A stretch of DNA of 64,000 nt, from assembly GCA_037367405.1 (NCBI GenBank), contig JAZKJV010005550.1, positions 496,001 to 560,000 of the forward strand, given 5' to 3'. This document shows, piece by piece, positions 44,349 to 54,358 of this stretch; position 1 is the first letter of the stretch, and each line of letters begins with the position of its first letter. The translations under genes were made by a program, and so were the position numbers. This stretch comes from Ottelia alismoides (taxonomy: Eukaryota; Streptophyta; Magnoliopsida; Alismatales; Hydrocharitaceae). Under the pieces are notes generated by a model. That model was given only the letters and a program-made list of their open reading frames with translations. It was not told the DNA's origin and did not search any database.

Positions 44349-44940
44349 TCAAAGTGTTCCCAATGCGGTAAAATTGATTTCCTGAGTCTCACACTCTACA
44401 ATTGCCTTAGCTAAGTCTAATAACGGCTTTCCGAGAATGATTGGAGACTGGATGAACTCTCCTTGATGCTCAATATAAATGATCGTGAAGTCCACCTTGA
44501 GTAGAGAACCTTGGAATGTAATGATGACTGAGATTGTTCCTCTCGACCGTTTTATAGATCGATCAACTAGCCGAACGATCTCTCTTGATTTTCTGATTGG
44601 TTCGAGTTTGAGCTTATCAAACGCAGAGGTCAGGAGGATGTTGAGTAGTGAGTCGTCATCGATTCGGTCATGGGTGAATGTTGTGACTTTGATTCCACAG
44701 TCAAATCGAGGCAACCGTTTCACTCTGCGACTCTTGGTCTTTCTTCTCATCACCAAAGAGGTGGCCATTGACAATATATGCCTTTCGATCCTTGTTCTCT
44801 TCCTGGCTGACTTTTTTGACATTAATTTACTCTTTACAAATCTTTCTAGATCGAGGAAGTGTTCAATGGTCTGTATTAAGGGAAGTTCAAAAATCAATCT
44901 TTTATCCAGTGCTTCCCTCAAAGTAGGATCCTTTCTACTT
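44349..44940 (-). pseudogene. PR: Protease-like domain of element D, active site lost
   Basis: An open frame (44,349-44,921) matches the Athila protease order: a basic region (KSARKRTRIERHILSMATS), the active-site strand, DRSIKRSRGTISVIITF, VDFTIIYIEH and SPIILGKPLLDLA. Where relatives have LLDSGSSINLLP it has RIDDDSLLNILLTSAF, so the D-S/T-G triad is not present. The uninterrupted frame of 190 codons in an old element is notable. It may be a structural remnant or chance survival. Confidence 0.8.
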
Positions 44941-44968
44941 TCAATTTTTACGGATTTTTATTTATTTT

Positions 44969-45205
44969 TCAATTTTTTGGGCATTTATGACTTCGATTTT
45001 TTTGGTCTTTTCGGTGTGGTGTAGATGTGATGCTTTCCATAGCTGAGGAGGGGTTTTGATGTGTCGAATCAGAGTTAGAGTCATCCCTAAGGGTGTAGTA
45101 TGTAGAGGTATTGCTATCAGAATCATCCTTAGGGTTTACAGAGTATGTGGGTTCCTGAGTGTTCTTTGGTTTTTCAACATGAGATCCAATCATTTCCTCT
45201 TCCAT
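44969..45205 (-). pseudogene. S/T/N-rich frame in element D, possible gag-protease junction
   Basis: This 78-codon frame carries STYYTLRDDSNSDS, which may correspond to the SNAITLRSGRPL motif at the gag end in B, and a basic end (HRKDQKNRSHKCPKN). It lies directly upstream of the protease-like domain. Homology is weak and rests on position plus the TLR residues. Confidence 0.45.
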
Positions 45206-46080
45206 TTTTATCCATGAGCTAGGAGGAGATCCTTTTGAATATATAGTATACGATTATTATAATCTAAAATTTTCTCTTGAAAAATCATGGAAGGAGTCTT
45301 CTCAGTTGGTGGAAATATATAGGTCTCATACTCAACATACCGTGACTCAGGCATGTACTGTTGGGTTGAGTAGAGACTCTTTTCATGATTGTTGATCGGT
45401 CCCTCATATGGTGAAGTCGTCATACAGGGTGCATGTGTATTTCTATCATGATTTCATTCTGTTGTATGAGTGTCACGTATGAAGGTGGGGTTGTCACGGT
45501 TAATCCAAGATGGAAGATCATCTAGTGTGGGCCAATCTACTTGGTTTGTTCAGGTTTTCATATTATTCCTGAAGGTCAAATCAGAATGTGGATTTGTGAA
45601 GTGTTGATATGTTCCAGCTATATTCTGAGGATAAAATGAAGTCATTTGGAATTGGTGTCTTGGTCGATCATCAGTTTTAAAAGTGGTTTGATCTTCATGA
45701 TCATAATATAAAGGATTGTATCTGTGGTTGAAGTTGGTTAGAATTGATGTCTCAGGAGGTGGAAAATATTGAGGAGTGGATACCTCGGTCAGATGATTTA
45801 ATAAAAATTTTTCATATGAAGAAGTGGAGACCTCGATCGGTTAAATGTTTATATGATCCGAATATAAAGGATTGTCTTTCATGGAGTAGATCGGATTTGT
45901 TGAGTGGACCGGATTCATTCGTGGGAGAGTCTCCTGAATGTCGGAGGATGCTTAGTAGAAGAGGGTTTTGAGGATTTGGGTTTTTGATCGAAAATAAATA
46001 ATTTGGTGGATATAGAGATTATTGTCCCTTCAATTTCAAAAAAGGTGGATGAGCTGACATAATGGATCTTGGTTAAAGGT
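45206..46080 (-). pseudogene. P/Y/Q-rich ORF of element D, in the place of gag
   Basis: One frame is readable, with few stops, from about 45,830 to 45,208. It carries TPQYFPPPETSIL, NHRYNPLYYDHEDQ and, in the last open part (45,208-45,423), MTTSPYEGPINNHEKS. Composition resembles the P/Q/Y-rich gag tails of B and E. The capsid blocks (FELKP, LYW, KFYPL, EAW) were not found, so the N-terminal gag half is missing or replaced. A possible start, MSAHPPFLKLKG, lies near 46,065 in another frame. Function unknown. Confidence 0.5.
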
Positions 46081-46831
46081 GTGCAAGTGCACAGGATACT
46101 TATAGAGATGAAAATTTAAAAAAATATATAGATCAAGAAGGGAGAGTTATGGCACAAGTGTGTGGTTTTTTGTATTCGAACTCAGTTCACGCAAACTAAT
46201 GCAAACACAATTCAAACCCCAAGTTCACCAACTCACATAGTGATGGCCACAAGAGTTTAGCCAATTATCTTGTCAGTTTTAATTGGTGATAAAATCAATT
46301 TGGGGGAAGAGTTAGCGAACTGTTAGATGCTGATAATTTTCCTAAATACTAGCCCGAATACATATGGCTAGTTGCATCTACTTTCAACCAGTATGGGTGT
46401 AAGTAATGGCTACCCGTGTTACTTAAGGATGGTGTAAATCCCATTGTCCTTCAACCACCCACTCTGTTAAGGGAGATTTTAGTTCCCTCACGGAGAAGTA
46501 GCTAGTTGTTTTTGGAATCAGTAGTCTGAATGAATATTCATGAGCTTGGCTCTTTCCTTAAGTGTTGTCTCTCGCTCACTCGGACAAATAAATGAAATCC
46601 AAGGATGGGGTTGTTCTCCCGCAAAAATTCTCAATTTTGTGGTTTAATTTAGTCGACCTTATTTAGCATTCACAATTTTATTTAGGCTATCAATAAAAAT
46701 ATTAGGTAAGCAAAAATACGCGTCTACCATCCAGTCCCAATTTCCTTTAGATCTTATATGACAAAACAGGAGGGAGAAAATCGGTAAAAGTTGGTGTACG
46801 TGGAAAACTATGACGAATGCTTATTTAGAAG

Positions 46832-46837
46832 ACTTAC
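46832..46837 (-). promoter_or_regulatory. Splice-donor-like GTAAGT in the D leader
   Basis: The sense strand reads CACTGTAAGTCTTCTAA, the same as B over 17 bases. See the matching sites in B and E. Confidence 0.45.
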
Positions 46838-47177
46838 AGTGATTCCCCATGATCTCCATGTGGGATGCAATACAAGAATTTAAAAATTATTCTATATGAT
46901 ATGAAAGCCAACAAAATCGCACCTAGCAGAAAGTTCTATTAGCTAATAAGAAATGAGTTAAATTTTTTACTAAATTGAATGATCTAATGTGTGTCTCCAT
47001 TAATTGTGCAATGTGGTCCTAGGTTATATGAGGACAGACAAATAAATCCTATTAGCTCTAATAGCCACAGTATAGGTCTAGCCTACGAGCCACTCAAGTC
47101 GAGCCCCACCCTCACCGGAGAGTGAAACAAGTCATGACACACCACAGAAAAGTTTGAGTCTTGTTACATGCACGAGA

Positions 47178-47189
47178 GTCCAAATGGAC
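47178..47189 (-). ncRNA. Leader hairpin of element D
   Basis: GTCC-AAAT-GGAC forms a short perfect stem about 390 bases downstream of the PBS, comparable to the hairpins of B (about 430) and E (about 270). Confidence 0.3.
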
Positions 47190-47575
47190 ACCGTTGTAAA
47201 TAAGAAATTAATTATAAATAACTAAAATTGCAAAAATTAAAATCCTAGACTCTTCGGTGGCTTTATTAACTCGATCTTAATTTATTATGTGGCTTTTCAG
47301 TGGTCGGTAAAGATGCTTCGGTTTTGGGAGAACTACTCCACGTACGTCAGGTACATCGCATGAAAAATAAGAGAGAGAGAGAGAGAGTAAGAAAGTGAAA
47401 CAAAAATAATAGAAAATAAAAAAGAAAATAAATGCAGAAAAAATAACATAAATGCGGGAATATAAAATAAAATAAAAATGGAAAATGTACAGTGATGAGG
47501 TTCGGGGGTCAAACTATCCAAATATGTGGAAAATCTAACACTTATTTTCTAGACGAAAAACCTAAACCGTTTGCC

Positions 47576-47593
47576 TCCCTGGCAATAGTGTCA
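47576..47593 (-). other. Decayed primer-binding site of element D
   Basis: The sense strand reads TGACACTATTGCCAGGGA. Compared with TGGCGCCGTTGCCGGGGA, the complement of tRNA-Asp(GUC), it has four changes, all G to A or C to T type. Position two bases from the 5' LTR confirms the assignment. Confidence 0.85.
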
Positions 47594-47595
47594 TC

Positions 47596-50500
47596 TCACA
47601 AGTCTGTGAATACCCTTTGTAATTTGTGTGAATTAACACAATAAAATAAATGCCATGTGCCGTTCATTACAGGCGGGTAATCAGAATCAATTAGGAAATA
47701 ACAACTTAATTAATAAATCAAATTTAATCGGAGCGATTTTATGTTTATTTAGCTAGGGAAAGTCTCATGGTCGAACTCAAGGAGGCAAAGGAACAACCTA
47801 GGTGATTGTCTATCAAATTTTGTGCGCAATTTTTGAGCGGATATTTTTGGTTTTTTTAATGAAATTTTTTGAATGCAGATGCAAATACGAACCAATTTTA
47901 AGGAATAATATTATTTTCAATCACATGATGTCCAAAAATTAAAAAAATTTATCGAGACATTAATTATGATGAAATAAATGCACTATAATGTTTCTCGAAT
48001 TGTCTAATGCAATATGAATATTTAATGAATTAAAATGTGAAAATAGTGTGAATCACCATAATTAATTATAATAAATACTAAATCTCTTTATTTTCAGGAA
48101 AAGAAATTATCCAAGATATATCAATAAGTGAAATATCCTAGAAAAATCCTAAACCCCAAAATATTGAGTTTAATACCTATAAAAAATTAATTACTGAAAT
48201 ACACAAAATGATTTTTATAGAGCAAAATATGCATGCAAATGCAATTATTTTTTTTTGCACAATGTAAATAATAAATAATTCTATGATCGTTGAATTTTTG
48301 GTAATTTTCGAGCAATGTTTAGTTAAATATGAATTTCAAAGCATAAAGTTGGCAAAAAAATAAGATTCCACAAAAATATTAATTAACCATAGAGCATAAA
48401 AATGTGAATCAAGTGCCATAATGTAAAGAATAAGTTGATGAATAAAGAACCTATTTTTAAATAATAAAAAGATGCAAAATGATTGTTCAAAATACAGATG
48501 AAAGCTGAGGTTCTAACTGCAAATTACATTTATAAAATAAATAAAAATTATAGAATAGAGATTGGAATGTAAATACATATACCCGCAAGGGTATTTAAGC
48601 AAAATTGCCAGAGGGTCACGTGCTCCTCATGTAGACCCTGGGTGGAGGGCTTTGGCGGGATATGGCAAATCTCTAGGGGGTTGTAGCAAATGTTCCATAC
48701 TCCACGTGTATATCACGTGTGGGGGTCTTATGGTGAATGGAGAATGCTCAAGGGTGTTCTTGTAGAATTCCCAGGGAGGCAGGTGTGCCTCGCGTGCTCC
48801 CTTGGGCTATTGGACCCTGTGTCCCTAGAGGAGCAGTGGTGGCATTGAGGCAGAGGAGGTATGCCTTGGTCTGTGCAGTAGGCGAAGGACGGGCGGAGGA
48901 GCTATGGAAGCAGTGGTACAGCCGATGTCGAAGGAGAGGGGGTCGGTCGACACACAACCAGCTATTGTAGTAGAGACGGTTGAGCTGATGGAGTCGAATA
49001 CTGGAGGGACGGTTATCAAAAAAGATCAAAGTGGTGGTGTGTGGCATCCTGGGAGGAGTCTCTATGTAAGGTATCTATAGTCGGAGCAGTCGGGGGTGGA
49101 AGCGGTCGCTGGAGCGTGTCGAAGACGGAGGTCCTCTACTGGAACCCGACATTAGGAGCGAGGAGGAGATGAATACCACATAGCAGAGTGTGCCAATGCG
49201 GGGCAGAGCAGATGGTGTTTCCTAGAGAAAGTGGAAGGTGTATCAGCTCGACGATGAACCGGAGTAAAGGAGCAACGAGCGTCTTGGAAACTCGAACTGC
49301 ACAACCGAAGATGGTCAGACCTCGTCACAACGAACGGAGGTGGTGGGTGGACGTTGTCACCATCATCCAACCTGGTAACCTCTGTGAATCGGGTAAATCT
49401 GGCAGATGATGAGAACGGAGGGGTGGTGCAGCTTAAATAGAGGAGGTGATGGGGATTGATTGGCGATGGTGGTAGGGTTGACGAGATTCAGTAGGGGTGA
49501 TTGGATTCGAGGGAGGAGATTGAGGAAGGGAATCGGGGATGAGGCAGCGGTGCAATCATTAGGGGATTCAATTGGAGAATGTAACAAGGGATGGTGCGAG
49601 ATTGGGGAATATTAAGTGAGGGTTTGGCGGCGTGCGATATTTGCCGAGAAGAGCAGCGTCGTGACATTTGTAGAGGAGGGTGACGACACGGTCTCAAATG
49701 GAAGGGGGCAAAAATTGGGGGGAGAAGGGGGACGACGTTGTGGTCGTCCGATCGGCTGAGATCAGGCAGTCGAGATTAGGCCACGTAGATTATTATTATT
49801 ATTTAATTTTTTAAAAAAAATAATAAATGAATGAAAAAATAAATGTCAAAAATGAGTGGCATGTGGCAGCTCTAGGAGCTGCCACATGTCAGCTCTAGAA
49901 AATTCGAAAAATTAAGGAAAATAAAAAATGAAAGGAAATCGAAAATGGCCTCAGATCGAAATATTTTTTATGAAAGTTTCTTGTCTCAATGTGATCTACA
50001 ACTTTTATGAAGGGACCAAAATCAAAATAGGTCATTTCCACAAAGTGATATTTTTGTGGTACTCTATGTACATAGAATACCTTGATTTTTTAGTTTTGTA
50101 ATTTTTCTTGTCATTTTTAATTAAGATAAAAATCAGGGGAAAATAATATTAAATCAAAGATAAATATTTACACATTACTCTAATTTTTTGGATTTTTATT
50201 AATTAAGAAAATGAAGAAATAAAATAAAGTACGAAAAAGATGACTTTTGTACAAGCTGTTTGTGAACACTCGGACTTGGTTAGTTTCTTTGATTTTGGTT
50301 TTATTTTAGGTTTAGATTTTTTCGTATTTTAGTAAAACTTTTTCTCAAAGAAAATAAATAAATAAAATAAAGGATTAATTATGTACATAAAATAATAGGT
50401 CAAATAGGATAAAATACACAATGTACAAAAGAGGCCCAAAACCCAACTTTCACATATGAGCTCTAATTCACTTGAACTTGGTATTGTTTTGAAGGTAATT

Positions 50501-50910
50501 GAATTTACATTAGTTCAAAAGTGAGTCGGATCAAATCGAACACTGTATGAAGAAGATATAAGTTTTTTTGTCCGATCATTCTAGAATTAGGGTTTCGATT
50601 CCTGGTCCACTTATTTGTGCTAATGATTTTTTTGTATTTTTCTTTTATTCTTGCTAGTGGTATGTACACAATGGAGTGGTTTCAGATAATTTGGAGTTAG
50701 CATGAATTAATTAAAAATCATGGAAGTTAGCAAATTTTACAAGTCAATTGGGTTGGAATCTTTGGCTTCTTATTTGTGAATGATAAAATGCCATTAGTAT
50801 TTACATGTCCATGAATGTTAATTATGTAATATAGATGATGAAATGCCAATGAATTTTTGGGATCTGAGCTTAATTAATGTCTTTTAGATTTATGAATCTA
50901 AGATTCATCA
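47596..50910 (-). repeat. 5' LTR of element D
   Basis: 3,315 bases, collinear with the 3' LTR but without the MULE-like insertion. The GC-rich centre is about 48,600-49,780. It ends GATTCATCA at 50,910, followed by ACATA, the right target duplication. Short frames in the centre (for example 48,748-49,047) are frameshifted relative to the other LTR and are not genes. Confidence 0.9.
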
Positions 50911-50915
50911 ACATA
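50911..50915. repeat. Target site duplication of element D, right copy
   Basis: ACATA follows the GATTCATCA terminus. It corresponds to ACTTA at 37,034-37,038. Confidence 0.7.
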
Positions 50916-52477
50916 ATAAATGTATTAGACTGTAGGGTGCTCAGGTACTATGTTGTGCTGAAGTGCAAGAAATATGCTCATGAGTAGAAGTATCGGCTAT
51001 GGCACTCGTACTCTGACATGCACTAATCGTACTGACTAGAAGCTCTAGATTCTTTGTAATGTCATCCAGCTTATCCAGATTATGTATCCTCTTCCTGATC
51101 ACATGCAACTTTTCAAGCTCTTTGGATCTTTTTTCTGTTATTCCATTTTGGATAGGTGATTTCCTATGATGGTCAGATCTGCACTATCCACCCTATTCAC
51201 ATTGTGATATGCCATCATGTTAACTGCCATGTGGGTTACTGAAGGAGAAGTAACTGTATGCTTATGAAAAGCACATGAAGAAGAAAGAGCTATAGAGCTC
51301 ACCGCCATCTCCTCAAAAATCTGATGAAGGACATCCTCGTCCTTGTTGAAGTATGACCCCCCACAAGCGACATCTACCAATTTCTGATTTTCAATGCTCA
51401 AACCCCCAAAGAAGTTCTACACAAGGCATCTTTGGAATATCGTGATGGGGGCACTTCTCCATTGAATTCTTAAATCTCCCCCATGCCTCATGAATAGGCT
51501 CATGGGACATTTGGGAGAAGTTGTCAATCAAAGACCGCATTTGATTCAGTCATCCTAGGGGATAATACTTGTTCAAGAATGTTAATTTCAGTTCTTCCCA
51601 GGATGTAACAACCCTTCCTAAATGACTAATCCAATATAATGCCTTATCCATAAGGCAGAACGAGAAGGTTGTCATCTTCACTACCTCTAATGGGATGTTA
51701 GGGTAGTGTATAGTTCCACATATGTGATCAAACAACTAGAGGTGAACATAAGGTTCTTCATTAATGTGTCCATGGAATATTGGGAGTAAAGGTAATGGGT
51801 TTTAGCTCAAAATGCCCATGAATTGCATGTATCTGAATCCATGTGTTAGTTTGTCCTACTCCTGGATTATAGGCATCCTTCAGTGTAAGCTTATCTAGTG
51901 GTTTAATGAGTGGATCTCCTCCTCCCCTATTCCCACCTCCATTAACTTGCTCATCCTCCTCTCTCCTATCTTGTTTATCATTCCTTAGCTCAAAGCTCAT
52001 ATCTCTCAATCCTTCATGGATTTCAGCTTGTTCAGTCAACTGTGCCTGAATGTCCTGTATGGAAGCTAACATCGAATTGTTGATTTCACTCTGCTCTACC
52101 ATGGAACCCTTACCCTTCAGTGGCATCAAGTGCTCTGATTCGGTCTCTAAAAATGTATGCAGCACTTGATTAGTCTTCAGAAATGGTGGAGTCTCAAATG
52201 AGAGTTTGAGATTAGAGTCAATCTCAAACAATAGATTTATTGATGAGAAGATGGGTGATGTGGAGAAAGAGGGGTAATCAAGAAGTGAGTCTTTCCGAAT
52301 AGAAGACGACCGAACTAGAGTGTGAAATGAGCTTGCAGAATCCGAACAAGAAATAGTCCAATCCGACGTCTTTGATGTCCATAGGAAAGAAGCGAGAACA
52401 TGAAAGTCAACATAAGAAGAAAAAGGAAGAGAAGGCACGAAGGGCATGAAAGGATCTTTACAATAACAAACAAACAC
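50916..52477 (-). pseudogene. gag: Gag of element C, main part
   Basis: The frame opens at 52,477 and includes an in-frame inner ATG at 52,126 (MPLKGKGS, like MAPQGKGKG of B). Capsid blocks are HGHFELKP, DKALYWISHLGRVVTSWEEL, FLNKYYPLG then TGA, FSQMSHEPIHEAWGRF and LVDVACGGSYFNKDED. A heptad-rich stretch (EKRSKELEKLHVIRKR) runs to about 50,950. The tail continues at 37,038 beyond element D. The TGA after YPLG is at the same codon as in B. Breaks: a stop after the PWTH segment near 51,760, that TGA, and a frame change near 51,410. Confidence 0.9.
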
Positions 52478-54338
52478 AATGCAAACCCCTGATTCACCAG
52501 AACACAGGTGGAGACTGTAAGAGTTCGATCTTTTATCTTTTTAATTTTAGTTTTAGTGAATCTACAAGAGGTTACTTACTACCATGCACACATGGTGAGT
52601 CGTCGCTATCGCCCAGCTTACGTTCTCAATCCTCCACCAAACAATGGAACTATCTGTCCGAGCTGATGGGTTCAATATCAAGCCCAAAGGGAGAGAGGAG
52701 AATTAGCACAACAAAACAATTATCTAACGTCCGAGGTAAGTGCTTGAATCTCAACCATACAACACAAAGATATGTATAGGAGCACAGGGTACATGTCCAG
52801 GGATTTGATCTCTATCCTTATGGATGCGTCCTCACTCACTCTTTCTAGATGTAAGTATCTGCAAACAATGAGGGGGTTACTCTCTCCAAAACCATGATGA
52901 TTTGTTCTTACGTTTATTTTAGGGTCGAGTTTTCTTTAGCAGACCTAGTTTTAGAAATGTATTCACTTTTTTTGTTTTTTTAAGTAAACAGTCTAACGAA
53001 TTTTCCAATTCCTTTTGATCTTAAGTGAGTGAAAACGGGGAAGGAAATCGGAAAAGTTGATACGTGTTGAAATCAATGATGCATGCAAAGAAAGAGATGT
53101 GTACCTTTCGCCAGTACTCTACATGCAAAGTGATCCGTGCATAAAAATAAAGACAGGAATAAACATAATCTAAATGATGCATGAGAATCGTCCTAGCAGT
53201 AACTTCAATTAACGGGCAAGGACCAATTAATTTGAGTAAGTCCAGTCCTACGATCTAGTTTATTAGAACATATATTCTTTTAAGGGCTTTGGACTTAATC
53301 GATTACCTGGCTCAAGCAAGATAATAAAACCTACTTCTAAGGGAGCAAGCACAAGAAACCTCGAGAAAATAAATAAAAATAAAATCAATGAAAAATTGGT
53401 GAGGACCCCCAAGTGCATCAGCACTTGGTGAAACAGATCCCGCAATCCACAAGGTATACAATGGCCTTAGAAAAAACAGAAAAAGAGGCAAGCACTAAAT
53501 GAATAATTACAATTTTTACAAGAACAATGATGGAAAATTAAAGACTAAAAGAAAAAATGTATGTGCAAAAATATTGCTCAAAAATCTTCCAAGTCTCGTG
53601 CTTCTTCCTCCTACGCTCTCATGCAGCTTGGTGAAGAGGTATGCGCCCAGGTTTTGTGTCCCACTCGGCTCCGAGCACCATGAAAAAGAAGGGAGCCGAC
53701 CCCTAGCCTAATAATCTCTCGATTCATCATTCAAGATAGTGAATGAGGAAGAAAGAACCAGACTAGGGATGCCAAGCAAGAAGAAGAAATGAGTTGCCTT
53801 AGCTTTGCTCAGGTGTAAAGGTTCTTCTAGGTTTGTTTCCCTCTCTTGTCAGTTCCTCAGAAGAAAAAGAGAAACAAAAGAGATTTCATATCACGGTTAT
53901 GAAATGTGAGCAATTAAATGAAAATAAGAGAAGAAAATAGACAAACAAACAAGACACATAGAAGTGGATAAGAGGCAAAATGAGAAGAGCAAGTGAAATG
54001 GGTCTTCAAATGAATCCCAAAGTCCAATCTTGGGGAGCTTTTGATGTCCGACAATTCGGATACTGCAAGCGTTGTGTAATCTCCCTCATGACAGGAATTC
54101 GAAGTGAGTGTTCACTCCTCAACAAAATGCAGATCCTAAGCAATATATGTATACAATAACAAGAGAAAAATAAATGATAGAAAATATGTATAGACATGAA
54201 ATAAAATAGAAATATAAACAAGATGATAAAAGAAGAAATGGCAAAAATATAGACAAGAGGGAATGAAAAGAAACAAGTATAAATACAATCCAAGAATAGC
54301 AAGCTATAAGAAAGAAACCTAGCAACCCTCACTATGCC
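52478..54338 (-). other. Untranslated leader of element C
   Basis: About 1.9 kb between PBS and gag without a supported gene. It has a perfect hairpin at 53,409-53,428 and AG-rich spacer sequence at 53,700-54,000. The GTAAGT site of B, D and E is not evident; the aligned place reads AAAGGTACAC near 53,102. Confidence 0.7.
53409..53428 (-). ncRNA. Leader hairpin of element C
   Basis: CCAAGTGC-ATCA-GCACTTGG is a perfect 8-bp stem with a 4-base loop. It is the best member of the leader hairpin set and equivalent in place to the B hairpin. It is likely an RNA signal of the element, by position only. Confidence 0.5.
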
Positions 54339-54356
54339 TCCCTGGAAATGGCGCCA
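54339..54356 (-). other. Primer-binding site of element C, tRNA-Asp type
   Basis: The sense strand reads TGGCGCCATTTCCAGGGA, matching TGGCGCCGTTGCCGGGGA with three changes. It lies two bases from the 5' LTR start at 54,359. Confidence 0.88.
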
Positions 54357-54358
54357 TT

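Larger units (their letters stand above)
46081..47575 (-). other. Untranslated leader of element D
   Basis: About 1.5 kb with no supported gene. It shares CTCCCGCAAA, CCAGTCCCAATTTCC and CACTGTAAGT with the leader of E in the same order. It also contains a donor-like site (46,832-46,837), a hairpin (47,178-47,189) and a GA microsatellite at about 47,371-47,386. Confidence 0.7.
37039..50910 (-). mobile_element. Element D: non-autonomous Athila-like retrotransposon, 13.9 kb
   Basis: This is complete from 3' LTR (37,039-41,543) through PPT (41,544), internal region and PBS (47,576-47,593) to 5' LTR (47,596-50,910). The internal region is 6.1 kb, much shorter than the 11.5 kb of B. No RT, RNase H or integrase block was found on either strand. 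A protease-like domain and P/Y/N-rich frames remain. The 3' noncoding region, PPT array and leader match those of autonomous relatives. LTRs differ more than those of B, so D is probably older. Replication would need proteins in trans. Confidence 0.85.

Noticed and set aside
54006..54332. 108-codon hydrophobic frame in the C leader, like a membrane protein
   Set aside because: Composition follows from an AT-rich leader (F, I, L, Y codons); overlaps another hydrophobic frame and has no counterpart in B, D or E.
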